From Taibaiella sp. (GTDB taxonomy: Bacteria > Bacteroidota > Bacteroidia > Chitinophagales > Chitinophagaceae): DNA of 64,000 nt. Each line of letters begins with the position of its first letter. Position 1 is the first letter of the stretch. Of the stretch, positions 43,129-50,522 are shown piece by piece. Location of the stretch: contig JACDGL010000006.1 of the NCBI GenBank assembly GCA_013815385.1, positions 124,001 to 188,000 on the forward strand. Direction: 5' to 3'. Position numbers and translations under genes: made by a program. The notes beneath the pieces are model-generated. The model was given only the letters and a program-made list of their open reading frames with translations. It was not told where the DNA came from and made no database searches.

Positions 43129-43157
43129 AAAAGCAGCATTGGTATGCTGCTTTTTTT
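43129..43157 (+). terminator. Terminator of the sigma/protease operon
   Basis: A 10-bp stem AAAAGCAGCA / TGCTGCTTTT with a six-base loop is followed by a run of seven T in all. It lies 22 bases after the protease stop codon and closes the two-gene unit. Confidence 0.9.
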
Positions 43158-43224
43158 ATTATGAGTAATTGGCCCAGCTAGGGTATAGCAGCAATCCGCT
43201 TTTATATTGTGTTCGTAATTAATT

Positions 43225-43232
43225 TACCTTTG
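43225..43232 (+). promoter_or_regulatory. -7 promoter box of tatC
   Basis: TACCTTTG exactly fits TAnnTTTG, 20 bases before the GTG start; predicted leader about 16 bases. Confidence 0.55.
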
Positions 43233-43252
43233 CGCCCTGCAACTGAAGAACC

Positions 43253-44116
43253 GTGAGCTTTATAAAGAACCTGATTGCCAGTAGAAAAGACCCGCAGGCC
43301 CGTATGGCCTTCACAGATCATATAGAAGATCTGCGCTGGCATATAGTCCGCTCGCTGGCAGTGGTAATAGTTGCGGCCATTGCAGTTTTTATAAAAATAG
43401 AGTGGATTTTCGAGCACATCATACTAGGCCCTGTACATCCTTATTTTATCTCTTACAAATGGTTTTGCGAGCTGGGCCATTTATTGCACATAGATGCCCT
43501 TTGCCTGAAGGATGTAAAAATAAAATTCCAGAATACAGAGCTTGCAGGGCAGTTCGTAATGAGCCTCTCTGTATCCATGGCGCTGGGCTTTATCATGGCT
43601 TTCCCCTATGTGCTGTGGGAATTCTGGCGCTTTATAAAACCTGCACTGAAACCTAGAGAAGTAAAGTACGCACGGGGTATGGTGTTCTGGTGCTCGCTGC
43701 TTTTCTTTTCGGGTGTATTGTTCTCCTATTACATCATAGCCCCTTACACAATCAATTTCTTCGGCAGCTACCAGCTAAGCCCCGAATTCCAGAATATCAT
43801 TACCATGGACAATTATTATGATACCATGAGTGACCTTATTTTGGGTATGGGTATCGTATTTGAGCTGCCAATGATCGTTTACTTCCTGTCGCGCATTGGT
43901 ATCCTTACCCCTATGCTCATGCGCTCTAAACGCAGGTACGCTATACTGATACTGCTGATACTGGCAGAGGTGATAACCCCGCCCGACTGGTTCAGTTGTT
44001 TCCTTGTATTTATACCTTTGTATATACTTTACGAACTGTCCGTTATTATAAGTGCGCGCGCGTACAACGAACGCAAGAGAAAACAAGCACTGAAAGACGC
44101 GGATGCAAATGATTAA
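43253..44116 (+). CDS. tatC: Sec-independent protein translocase TatC
   Basis: This 287-residue polytopic protein is the receptor subunit of the Tat pathway, which exports folded proteins with twin-arginine signals. The conserved N-terminal M-A-F-T-D-H-I-E-D-L-R-W segment (with the signal-binding Glu) precedes the first of six helices. Later come F-P-Y-V-L-W-E-F-W-R-F-I-K-P-A-L-K, F-E-L-P-M-I-V-Y-F-L and the E-V-I-T-P-P-D stretch, all family signatures. The start is GTG at 43253 behind a promoter box. tatA/B are not in the window. It shares a transcript with rpiB, whose start lies at its stop. Confidence 0.95.
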   Translation: MSFIKNLIASRKDPQARMAFTDHIEDLRWHIVRSLAVVIVAAIAVFIKIEWIFEHIILGPVHPYFISYKWFCELGHLLHIDALCLKDVKIKFQNTELAGQFVMSLSVSMALGFIMAFPYVLWEFWRFIKPALKPREVKYARGMVFWCSLLFFSGVLFSYYIIAPYTINFFGSYQLSPEFQNIITMDNYYDTMSDLILGMGIVFELPMIVYFLSRIGILTPMLMRSKRRYAILILLILAEVITPPDWFSCFLVFIPLYILYELSVIISARAYNERKRKQALKDADAND

Positions 44117-44117
44117 T

Positions 44118-44570
44118 ATGCAAACGACCTTTGATAACAGCCAGCCCCTGGCAATAGGGGCAGACCATGCGGGGTTTGAATATAAAGAAGCCCTGAAAAA
44201 AATGCTGGCAGATGCCGGGTGGAATGTTGTGGATAAGGGAACCTATAGTACAGACAGTACAGACTATCCTGACTACGCACACCCGGTGGCACAAATGGTA
44301 GCGGAAGGCAATGCCGCAGTGGGCGTGCTGATATGTGGAAGTGGCGAAGGCGTATGTATGACGGCCAACAAGCACGAAGGTGTACGGGCTGCACTCTGCT
44401 GGAATGAAGAGGTGGCATCGCTTACCCGCCAGCATAATAACGCCAATATCATTTGTCTGCCTGCACGCTTTGTAAGCATAGAGCTGGCGGAGAAGATGGT
44501 AAATATTTTTCTATCTACTGCATTTGAAGGCGGGCGCCATGAGCGCAGGGTAGAGAAGATGGCGCTGTAG
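44118..44570 (+). CDS. rpiB: Ribose-5-phosphate isomerase B
   Basis: This 150-residue enzyme interconverts ribose 5-phosphate and ribulose 5-phosphate. Signatures are I-G-A-D-H-A-G-F near the start, V-L-I-C-G-S-G-E-G-V-C with the catalytic Cys, A-N-K-H-E-G-V-R-A-A-L, and R-Q-H-N-N-A-N-I with the ring-opening His. The Met at 44118, one base after the tatC stop, gives the usual N-terminal length; an upstream ATG at 44103 overlapping tatC is the alternative. It is an ordinary housekeeping gene co-transcribed with tatC. Confidence 0.92.
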   Translation: MQTTFDNSQPLAIGADHAGFEYKEALKKMLADAGWNVVDKGTYSTDSTDYPDYAHPVAQMVAEGNAAVGVLICGSGEGVCMTANKHEGVRAALCWNEEVASLTRQHNNANIICLPARFVSIELAEKMVNIFLSTAFEGGRHERRVEKMAL

Positions 44571-44576
44571 GAAGGA

Positions 44577-45095
44577 CTATGGCTGTGAAAGGTCGAACCT
44601 GCCCTCTGTTATATGTACAACGTTTCCTGTAGAATTGACAGCATCAAAAGCAAAGGTGCCGGAAAGGACACTTTTAGTAAAATATTCTACTGATACATAT
44701 CCGGAATGGGTTGAGTCGCAAACAAAAGTATTATCGCCACTTGGTATGGTGCCATTGGTATAATCTGAAAAACTTGCTGCGTTGGGATAGTTAAAGGTGA
44801 ACGTATAGCTTCCCGTAATAGTTGGATAATTTTTTACTGCCTGTTCGATATCGATCCTATAGTGAGGATGCTCACTATGGCTTGCTATTACGAGATCGGT
44901 ATCATAAAATAAAATCCCATATGAGCCCTCTCCCCAGCTTCTTGCATCACCATCTACAATAACAGCTTTACCATTAACCTTGAACGCAACTATGTTAGTG
45001 CCATTGTGCGTAACTGCAGGATACGGAATGCCAGATGATTTGAAACAGCCATTGGCTATCAGTAAAATACCAGTTAATACCAACAGATTTTTCAT
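44577..45095 (-). CDS. Hypothetical lipoprotein (DUF6252-like), 172 aa
   Basis: A signal peptide ends with A-N-G-C (Cys17). The mature part is beta-rich, with I-V-A-F-K-V-N-G-K-A-V-I-V-D-G-D early and G-T-F-A-F-D-A-V-N-S-T-G-N-V-V-H-I-T-E-G-R-F-D at the end. These are the hallmarks of DUF6252 lipoproteins (V-N-G-K... and S-G-T-F-S-F... I-T-x-G-x-F). Such proteins are common surface lipoproteins in Bacteroidota without known function. It is convergent with rpiB (six bp between stops). Confidence 0.7.
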   Translation of the reverse strand: MKNLLVLTGILLIANGCFKSSGIPYPAVTHNGTNIVAFKVNGKAVIVDGDARSWGEGSYGILFYDTDLVIASHSEHPHYRIDIEQAVKNYPTITGSYTFTFNYPNAASFSDYTNGTIPSGDNTFVCDSTHSGYVSVEYFTKSVLSGTFAFDAVNSTGNVVHITEGRFDLSQP

Positions 45096-45223
45096 AAGAC
45101 AAAAGTGGTCTTATGAAATGAAAGTTTTATTGACAATTATCAAGATTTCTGTCTTTACAGGTAATTAACTAAGATTAAGTTTGTTTAAGTTTTCCTTCTT
45201 AGGAAACGATGGAAGCAATGAAT

Positions 45224-45231
45224 AAATTTGG
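45224..45231 (+). promoter_or_regulatory. -7 promoter box of the 325-aa secreted protein gene
   Basis: TAAATTTG matches TAnnTTTG and lies 18 bases before the ATG. Confidence 0.4.
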
Positions 45232-45249
45232 AATTACAATTCATTTACC

Positions 45250-46227
45250 ATGAAAAAAAGTATTCCTGTTTTCCTGTTCCTTTTTGTCATTACGCTGAGC
45301 GCATTTGGTAATAGTTACTATCTTTTCCAACGTACCACTGGTACCTATGCAGAGTTGAACGGAGATACTGCTGTCAATCCCATCACCACCTCACCCGGTA
45401 CGAGCTATCAGTATAGCGTCCTAAATGGCGATATATTCACTTTGTTCAATATCAGCTACCCACTCGATGGTGTGCATAACTCGCTTATCTTCTCTACAGA
45501 TGGATCCATTGGCCTGGAGACCGATACCTCTTTCATCATATTTGATGGCATGTTCACGTACCTCGATTCCATAGATAATACATCAAAGGTTTCTTACAAG
45601 GTAGAAGGATCTGGCAATAATAAAATATTGAAAGTGCAATGGAAGAACCTTGGTCTGCGCGGCGGCCCTACAGGCAATTATGTAAATGTGCAAATGTGGC
45701 TCTATAAGGCTACAGGCGTACTCGAGGTACACTATGGCCCCTCATCTGCAAACAATGCTACCGGTTATGATGATGCTACCGGACCTAATGTAGGTGTCTT
45801 CCACAGCAACGAAGATTTTTCGGTGATGTATGAAAAAATATGGCTGAACGGTACCCCATCTGCCATAACTATCGACTCGATGCATAATACCAGTTTTGCC
45901 GCACTGCATGGTGTGCCTGCCAATGGTGAGGTATATGTTTTCAGCCCGCGTAATCTGGCAGTAGAACAAACATCCATAGCTCATACATTCAGTATTTATC
46001 CTAATCCTGCGTCAAATGAATTGACCCTAAAAAAAATAAACTCCTATACAGGACCTATCAACCTCACACTCTCTGATATTACAGGCAGGGTACTTAGCAC
46101 TACGGTATTGAGCGCCGCAGATAATTCAGTAAGCATTAATACTACTGCTATTACCAGTGGCCTGTACATTCTTACCGCTACCACCTTAGGCAGTAGTGAG
46201 TCACAGGCCATAATTGTAGGACATTGA
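45250..46227 (+). CDS. T9SS-exported protein with lectin-like beta-sandwich domain
   Basis: This 325-residue protein has a signal peptide (about 1-20), a beta-rich domain (about 25-235) and a C-terminal T9SS type A sorting domain beginning I-Y-P-N-P. The middle contains V-S-Y-K-V-E-G-S-G, L-K-V-Q-W-K-N-L-G and V-N-V-Q-M-W-L-Y-K-A-T-G-V-L-E-V-H-Y-G. This block recurs in the 335-aa protein at 57589, so both are members of one family. No enzymatic motif is seen; a binding or adhesive role is likely. Its stop abuts that of asd. Confidence 0.8.
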   Translation: MKKSIPVFLFLFVITLSAFGNSYYLFQRTTGTYAELNGDTAVNPITTSPGTSYQYSVLNGDIFTLFNISYPLDGVHNSLIFSTDGSIGLETDTSFIIFDGMFTYLDSIDNTSKVSYKVEGSGNNKILKVQWKNLGLRGGPTGNYVNVQMWLYKATGVLEVHYGPSSANNATGYDDATGPNVGVFHSNEDFSVMYEKIWLNGTPSAITIDSMHNTSFAALHGVPANGEVYVFSPRNLAVEQTSIAHTFSIYPNPASNELTLKKINSYTGPINLTLSDITGRVLSTTVLSAADNSVSINTTAITSGLYILTATTLGSSESQAIIVGH

Positions 46228-47223
46228 TTATTCCTCTATAAACCCAGCATTCAATATATGCTTGGCTATCTGCACGGCATTGGTGGCGGCACCTTTGCGC
46301 AGGTTATCGGCTACTATCCAGCAGTTGAGCGTATTAGGCTGTGAGTAGTCGCGGCGTATGCGGCCGACGAATACTTCGTCCTTACCTGCTGCATCCAGCG
46401 GCATGGGGTAGGCATTCATTTTGGGGTTATCTATCACTATTACACCGGGGAAGTTAGAGAGTATCTCGCGCACGTCATTCTCTACAAAGTTTTTTGCGAA
46501 CTCTATATTCACGCTTTCGCTGTGGCCGCCCATTACCGGTACACGTACAGTAGTAGCCGTAACCCGTATACTGTCATCACCCATTATCTTACAGGTCTCC
46601 AGCACCATTTTCATTTCTTCCTTAGTGTAGCCGTTCTCCTGGAATACATCTATATGCGGTATCACATTCAGGTCTATACGGTGCGGGTATACGCCATGCC
46701 CATTGCCACCGGCGCGCTCATCCATCAGTTCGCCTACCGCTTTTTGTCCTGTGCCGGTTACCGATTGGTAAGTGCTTACTACTACGCGGCGTATGCCATA
46801 CTCCAGGTGCAGGGGTTGTAATACCATTACCATTTGTATAGTAGAGCAGTTAGGGTTGGCAATGATGAGGTCATCTCTGGTTAGTACATTCCCGTTTACT
46901 TCAGGTACTATCAGTTTCTTGGTTGGGTCCATACGCCATGCAGAGGAATTATCTACAACATAGCAGCCCACCTCAGCAAACTTAGGTGCCAGTTCTAATG
47001 ATATGCTGCCCCCTGCCGAGAACAAGGCTATGTGCGGCTTACGTGCTATGGCTTCGTCGGCCGATACCACAGCAAATTCCTTACCCTTGTACTTAACCTT
47101 CGTGCCTACGGAGCGTGCAGACGCTACAGGTATCAATTCGGTAAGGGGAAAGTTACGTTCCTCCAGTATTTGCAACATGGCACTTCCCACCAGTCCGGTG
47201 GCGCCAACTACAGCTACGCGCAT
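46228..47223 (-). CDS. asd: Aspartate-semialdehyde dehydrogenase
   Basis: This 331-residue NADP-dependent enzyme reduces aspartyl phosphate to aspartate semialdehyde for lysine/diaminopimelate, threonine and methionine synthesis. The Rossmann start G-A-T-G-L-V-G (7-13), the catalytic Cys126 in N-P-N-C-S-T-I-Q, and the R-V-P-V-M-G-G-H-S-E segment with the acid/base His are complete. Length is typical for the Bacteroidota/Gram-positive-type enzyme. It is monocistronic with a TACCTTTG promoter box 21 bases upstream of its ATG. Confidence 0.96.
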   Translation of the reverse strand: MRVAVVGATGLVGSAMLQILEERNFPLTELIPVASARSVGTKVKYKGKEFAVVSADEAIARKPHIALFSAGGSISLELAPKFAEVGCYVVDNSSAWRMDPTKKLIVPEVNGNVLTRDDLIIANPNCSTIQMVMVLQPLHLEYGIRRVVVSTYQSVTGTGQKAVGELMDERAGGNGHGVYPHRIDLNVIPHIDVFQENGYTKEEMKMVLETCKIMGDDSIRVTATTVRVPVMGGHSESVNIEFAKNFVENDVREILSNFPGVIVIDNPKMNAYPMPLDAAGKDEVFVGRIRRDYSQPNTLNCWIVADNLRKGAATNAVQIAKHILNAGFIEE

Positions 47224-47244
47224 ATCAGGTAATTACAATTTGCG

Positions 47245-47252
47245 CAAAGGTA
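47245..47252 (-). promoter_or_regulatory. -7 promoter box of asd
   Basis: Minus-strand TACCTTTG matches TAnnTTTG, 21 bases upstream of the asd ATG. Confidence 0.5.
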
Positions 47253-47301
47253 AGCGATAGAAAATAAATTGAATGAACGACTAACGATTATGATGACTCG
47301 A

Positions 47302-47661
47302 TCAGGCACTCCTGGTGTACAGCCATGCCCACCAGATAAGTGGTATTTGCAACGGCAGGCGAACTATTGCAATCCATAGTCGTTTGTCATGATTGTGATA
47401 TTGGTCTACCGCCATTTGTACATTAGCAGGGAAGATCGCTATGAGTAATACAATTAGCCCCCAGGCTGCAATAACACGGGTACCAGATGGTAGCAGCAGT
47501 AATCCAAGTAATATCTCCAGCACACCGCTCCCGTAAACAATTTGTAAATGCCAGGGAAGATAACGTGGCATAATGCGGGTATAGACAACCGGGTGCACAA
47601 AATGATTGATGCCCGCCGCTACATACAGGGCTGCCATCAGGTAAAGAAAAAATAAACGCAT
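47302..47661 (-). CDS. DoxX-family membrane protein
   Basis: This 119-residue protein has four membrane helices and the DoxX-like features A-G-I-N-H-F-V-H-P, Y-G-S-G-V-L-E-I-L-L-G-L-L-L and F-P-A-N-V-Q-M-A. Members are linked to redox or electron-transfer processes, but this short group is uncharacterised. It is co-oriented with the LRR gene 21 bp upstream and may share its transcript. The A-N-V-Q-M-A block is typical of the DoxX-like subfamily. Confidence 0.75.
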   Translation of the reverse strand: MRLFFLYLMAALYVAAGINHFVHPVVYTRIMPRYLPWHLQIVYGSGVLEILLGLLLLPSGTRVIAAWGLIVLLIAIFPANVQMAVDQYHNHDKRLWIAIVRLPLQIPLIWWAWLYTRSA

Positions 47662-47682
47662 AGGCCAGGGGTAAAGATCACC

Positions 47683-48534
47683 TTATTGTGTAGAACGATA
47701 AGGTAGTACGGTGTTATCAACTATAATTATATGCTGCCGGAAAGTAAATCTTGGATTTTGATAAAAGGGCTGCGTATGGTTATCTATATATACCTGTTCC
47801 AGTTTTTGTATCTCCGAAAGGCTGGCCGGCAGGTAGAGTGCGCCGCAATAGGCTACATCCAGTTCCTGCAGGTTGATGCAGTTACCGATAGACTCCGGTA
47901 TCTCTGTAAGACTGTTGTGTGCAAGGTAAAAGAAATGAAGATTTTGAAGTGCCCCTAAATTACGAGGTATGGAGGTTAGCCTGTTTTCGCATACATCCAA
48001 CAGGCTTAGTTTACTCAGCGAGGTTACCTGGTCAGGTAAAGTTTCCAGCTTATTAAATGAGATACGCAAGCGCTCCAGTTTTTGCAGACGGCCTATAGCT
48101 GATGGCAGCATGGCTAATTTATTGCCTGCTACATCCAGCTCGCGAATGGCGGAAAGATAAAAAAGGGAATCAGGCAGCTCCGTTAACCTATTATAACTGA
48201 TGGAAAGCCATTCCAAGCTGTGCAGGCTGACTATTGCAGCAGGTATTTCGGTAAGGCGGTTCTGGAAAAGGTTCAGCTTTTTCAGCTTTGCGCAGCGAAA
48301 GAGTGAGGGCGGCAGATGCGTGATGTAGTTATTGCTAAGGTTCAGTTCCTCCAGGTTAGGGAACTTATCCAGTATGTCGGGTATAGAATCTACCCCGCTG
48401 AAGGTAAGGTTGATGATCCGTACATGATAACGTTCTTTAAGGGCGCGGTCCCAGTTCTTATACACACCATCGGCCTGCGCACTGCTTTGTATCAGCAGCA
48501 GGCAAAAAACCAGAATATAACCGGAACGGCGCAT
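47683..48534 (-). CDS. Secreted leucine-rich-repeat protein
   Basis: This 283-residue protein has a signal peptide (1-21) and about nine tandem 23-residue leucine-rich repeats (about 45-255). The consensus is L-x-x-L-P-x-x-I-x-x-L-x-x-L-x-x-L-x-[IL]-x-x-N-x-[IL], the bacterial/plant-type short LRR. Each repeat carries the N that forms the ladder. The last part breaks the pattern and caps the solenoid. Such proteins mediate protein-protein contacts; the partner is unknown. No T9SS domain or lipobox is present, so the protein is probably periplasmic. Confidence 0.85.
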   Translation of the reverse strand: MRRSGYILVFCLLLIQSSAQADGVYKNWDRALKERYHVRIINLTFSGVDSIPDILDKFPNLEELNLSNNYITHLPPSLFRCAKLKKLNLFQNRLTEIPAAIVSLHSLEWLSISYNRLTELPDSLFYLSAIRELDVAGNKLAMLPSAIGRLQKLERLRISFNKLETLPDQVTSLSKLSLLDVCENRLTSIPRNLGALQNLHFFYLAHNSLTEIPESIGNCINLQELDVAYCGALYLPASLSEIQKLEQVYIDNHTQPFYQNPRFTFRQHIIIVDNTVLPYRSTQ

Positions 48535-48565
48535 ACCTAAATATACGAAAATGGAATAGGATATA

Positions 48566-49216
48566 CTACCTGTTCATTTCTTTGTATTCCGCATTGGTCA
48601 TTATCTTATAGTCGGCGGGGATACGGAAAAGGGAATTTTCTATAGGCGCATCCAGAATCTTGACTAACGTAAAAGATAGTGTTGTACCATCTGCGTTGGT
48701 GTAGGTAAAAGCCAGCGGCAGATGTTTGATACCAGGGAAACGCTCATAAATACGAGGGTTGGTAAGCAGCCATTTCCGGGTATAGATCACGGTACCCTTG
48801 CTGCCGTCTTTGTAAGTGATCTTAGCCCGCTCACCCGGCAGGCCATTGATGGTGCTATCGCCTGCTACATCATCAAGGTCGTAATTTTCGTACACCCTGT
48901 TCTTTTTTGCCAGGTCGGCATTGTTCAGTTGTATGGCATACTTCTTATCAGGCGTTATTTTCAGGGAGTACACACTGTTGTCGTTGCCGTTGTACACAAG
49001 CACATCATCATAGCCCTTATTCAGCTTCAGCTCCTGGCGCATTTCCTTGTCCTTTATATTAATGGTGTATATGCCGTAATACCTTTCCATAGCCTTACCT
49101 GCTTTGGCTTCAATGCTTACATCGTATACTATGGTGCCCTCGGTAAATTGCTTTTGGGCCAGTGCTTTACCGGTAATTAATAGCAGGAAGAAACAGGGGA
49201 ACAGGTAGGATCTCAT
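48566..49216 (-). CDS. Hypothetical secreted protein (GLPGLI/DUF4412-like), 216 aa
   Basis: A Sec signal peptide (1-20, ending K-A-L-A-Q) is followed by a mature part with F-T-E-G-T-I-V-Y-D-V-S, repeated antiparallel-looking strands and N-G-L-P-G-E-R-A-K-I-T-Y. This layout resembles the GLPGLI and DUF4412 families of periplasmic proteins in Bacteroidota, related to lipoprotein carriers in fold, but I am not sure of the family. It stands alone. No function is claimed. Confidence 0.6.
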   Translation of the reverse strand: MRSYLFPCFFLLLITGKALAQKQFTEGTIVYDVSIEAKAGKAMERYYGIYTINIKDKEMRQELKLNKGYDDVLVYNGNDNSVYSLKITPDKKYAIQLNNADLAKKNRVYENYDLDDVAGDSTINGLPGERAKITYKDGSKGTVIYTRKWLLTNPRIYERFPGIKHLPLAFTYTNADGTTLSFTLVKILDAPIENSLFRIPADYKIMTNAEYKEMNR

Positions 49217-49263
49217 GATCTAATTTACTAACAATATTGCTAATGGTAAAATGAAGTGCCGGC

Positions 49264-49297
49264 AAAAAAAATCCCTTCCGCTTAGGACGGAAGGGAT
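49264..49297 (-). terminator. Terminator of the 250-aa T9SS protein gene
   Basis: A 10-bp stem ATCCCTTCCG / CGGAAGGGAT with a seven-base loop is followed on the minus strand by a run of seven T or more. It lies 19 bases past the stop codon. Confidence 0.9.
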
Positions 49298-49316
49298 GTA
49301 TAAAATAAATAAAAGA

Positions 49317-50069
49317 TTACTGGTGCGTGAATTTGCGCGTAGCTATTACATTGCCATCCACATCTACAAGGCGCATAAAGTAGATACCTGAAGGCATTGT
49401 ACTGATATCAATACCTGCACTGTTGCCAACTACTTTGTACACACTTACTATACGGCCTATCATATTGTAAAGAGATATGGTCTTCACATTAGATTCTGCG
49501 CTGAACACTACATTTACCTGGTTGCGGGCAGGATTTGGATATAAGCTAATCTCGTCATTGCCATTAACATTGTAAACAGCTGCAGGAGCCCTTGTTACCA
49601 CGAAAGTAACTTTTTTGGTATAACCGGATACCGCATCTGTGAGTTTAGCGGTCAGAAAATGTGTACCTGTTGATGTAGCATTAGTTAGGTTGATTCCCAT
49701 ATGGTAATCAGCCGCAACATGGTAGTGATAAGGTGCAGAAACATAAGTATTGCGTGAAGAACCACCCCACATAGGAAAGCTGGGTGGAGGGTTAAAATAA
49801 CAAATATTATTATCACAAATACTCAGATTGCTTACAGAGCCCGTAGCCAGCCAGTCAGTAGGAAAATCACATGTATCAACTGTCCATGTTACTCGTACAC
49901 TATCCCCTATTTTATTACCAGTGATATGGTCGGGTATTAGTAAATCTGAGCTACTGGAAGTGGTTGAGGCCCATACTGTATCTGCCGTAGTAGTAAAAGT
50001 AGCCTGCGCATACCCTTTTATCGAAAACATTCCGCAAAATCCTAAGGCAATGAGTAAAAACTTTTTCAT
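49317..50069 (-). CDS. T9SS-exported protein with Ig-like domain, 250 aa
   Basis: The start is M-K-K-F-L-L-I-A-L-G-F; the longer ORF adds a non-signal leader. A signal peptide (about 1-23) precedes a beta-sandwich region (25-165), with C-D-F-P-T-D-W and C-D-N-N-I-C-Y-F containing three Cys that might form disulphides. The C-terminal part I-S-L-Y-P-N-P-A-R-N-Q to the end is a T9SS type A sorting domain with T-I-S-L-Y-N-M-I-G-R. The N-terminal domain is not recognised. It is probably a surface or secreted protein. Confidence 0.75.
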   Translation of the reverse strand: MKKFLLIALGFCGMFSIKGYAQATFTTTADTVWASTTSSSSDLLIPDHITGNKIGDSVRVTWTVDTCDFPTDWLATGSVSNLSICDNNICYFNPPPSFPMWGGSSRNTYVSAPYHYHVAADYHMGINLTNATSTGTHFLTAKLTDAVSGYTKKVTFVVTRAPAAVYNVNGNDEISLYPNPARNQVNVVFSAESNVKTISLYNMIGRIVSVYKVVGNSAGIDISTMPSGIYFMRLVDVDGNVIATRKFTHQ

Positions 50070-50162
50070 CTTCACAATTATAGTTATCTGCAAATTAATG
50101 CTTATTTTAAAACATACCAAATCCTATTTATTCGCGTTTACACAAATAAATATTAAGATTTT

Positions 50163-50414
50163 TTAATGGGTATTGGTGGTCGTATTCACATTGGTGGTAT
50201 GGGTAGTGCTGTGAGCCACGTGTACCGTTGTATTATGACTGGTAGTTCTATAGCCCCTGGGCTTGTGATGATGGGTAGTGGTGGTATGCGTTACAGTGGC
50301 TTTAGGTGTGGTGGTATGGGTACCTGTACTATAGGTAGTGGTTGTTTGGGTGGTTTGTGCACTCAATGCAAGCGCTGTAAACGCAAATAAGCTGGTAACG
50401 ATCGTCTTTTTCAT
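50163..50414 (-). CDS. Thr/His-rich small secreted protein, 83 aa
   Basis: A clean signal peptide (M-K-K-T-I-V-T-S-L-F-A, cleaved after L-S-A-Q) precedes 64 residues made mostly of Thr and His: T-H-T-T-T-P-K-A-T-V-T-H, H-H-H-K-P-R-G-Y and so on, ending N-T-T-T-N-T-H. The plus-strand ORF over the same DNA is Gly-rich with no signal peptide, and is its shadow. The His clusters could bind metal ions. The low-complexity sequence gives no homology information. It lies upstream of, and divergent from, kdsD. Confidence 0.65.
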   Translation of the reverse strand: MKKTIVTSLFAFTALALSAQTTQTTTTYSTGTHTTTPKATVTHTTTTHHHKPRGYRTTSHNTTVHVAHSTTHTTNVNTTTNTH

Positions 50415-50510
50415 GTTTCCTGTTTTAGTTTCCTACATACAGTAAAATTATACCAGTGTTTATTGTTGAGCTTTATATCAGCGCGTAGGGCAGTGTTTGA
50501 GCAGAGCGTT

Positions 50511-50518
50511 TATCTTTG
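50511..50518 (+). promoter_or_regulatory. -7 promoter box of kdsD, four bases before the ATG
   Basis: TATCTTTG fits TAnnTTTG; only CACC separates it from the ATG at 50523. This favours that start and predicts a leaderless mRNA. Confidence 0.6.
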
Positions 50519-50522
50519 CACC

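Noticed and set aside
50166-50390. Plus-strand Gly/Met-rich 74-aa ORF
   Set aside because: Complement of the Thr/His-rich gene; it lacks a signal peptide and its Gly-rich composition is explained by the repeats.
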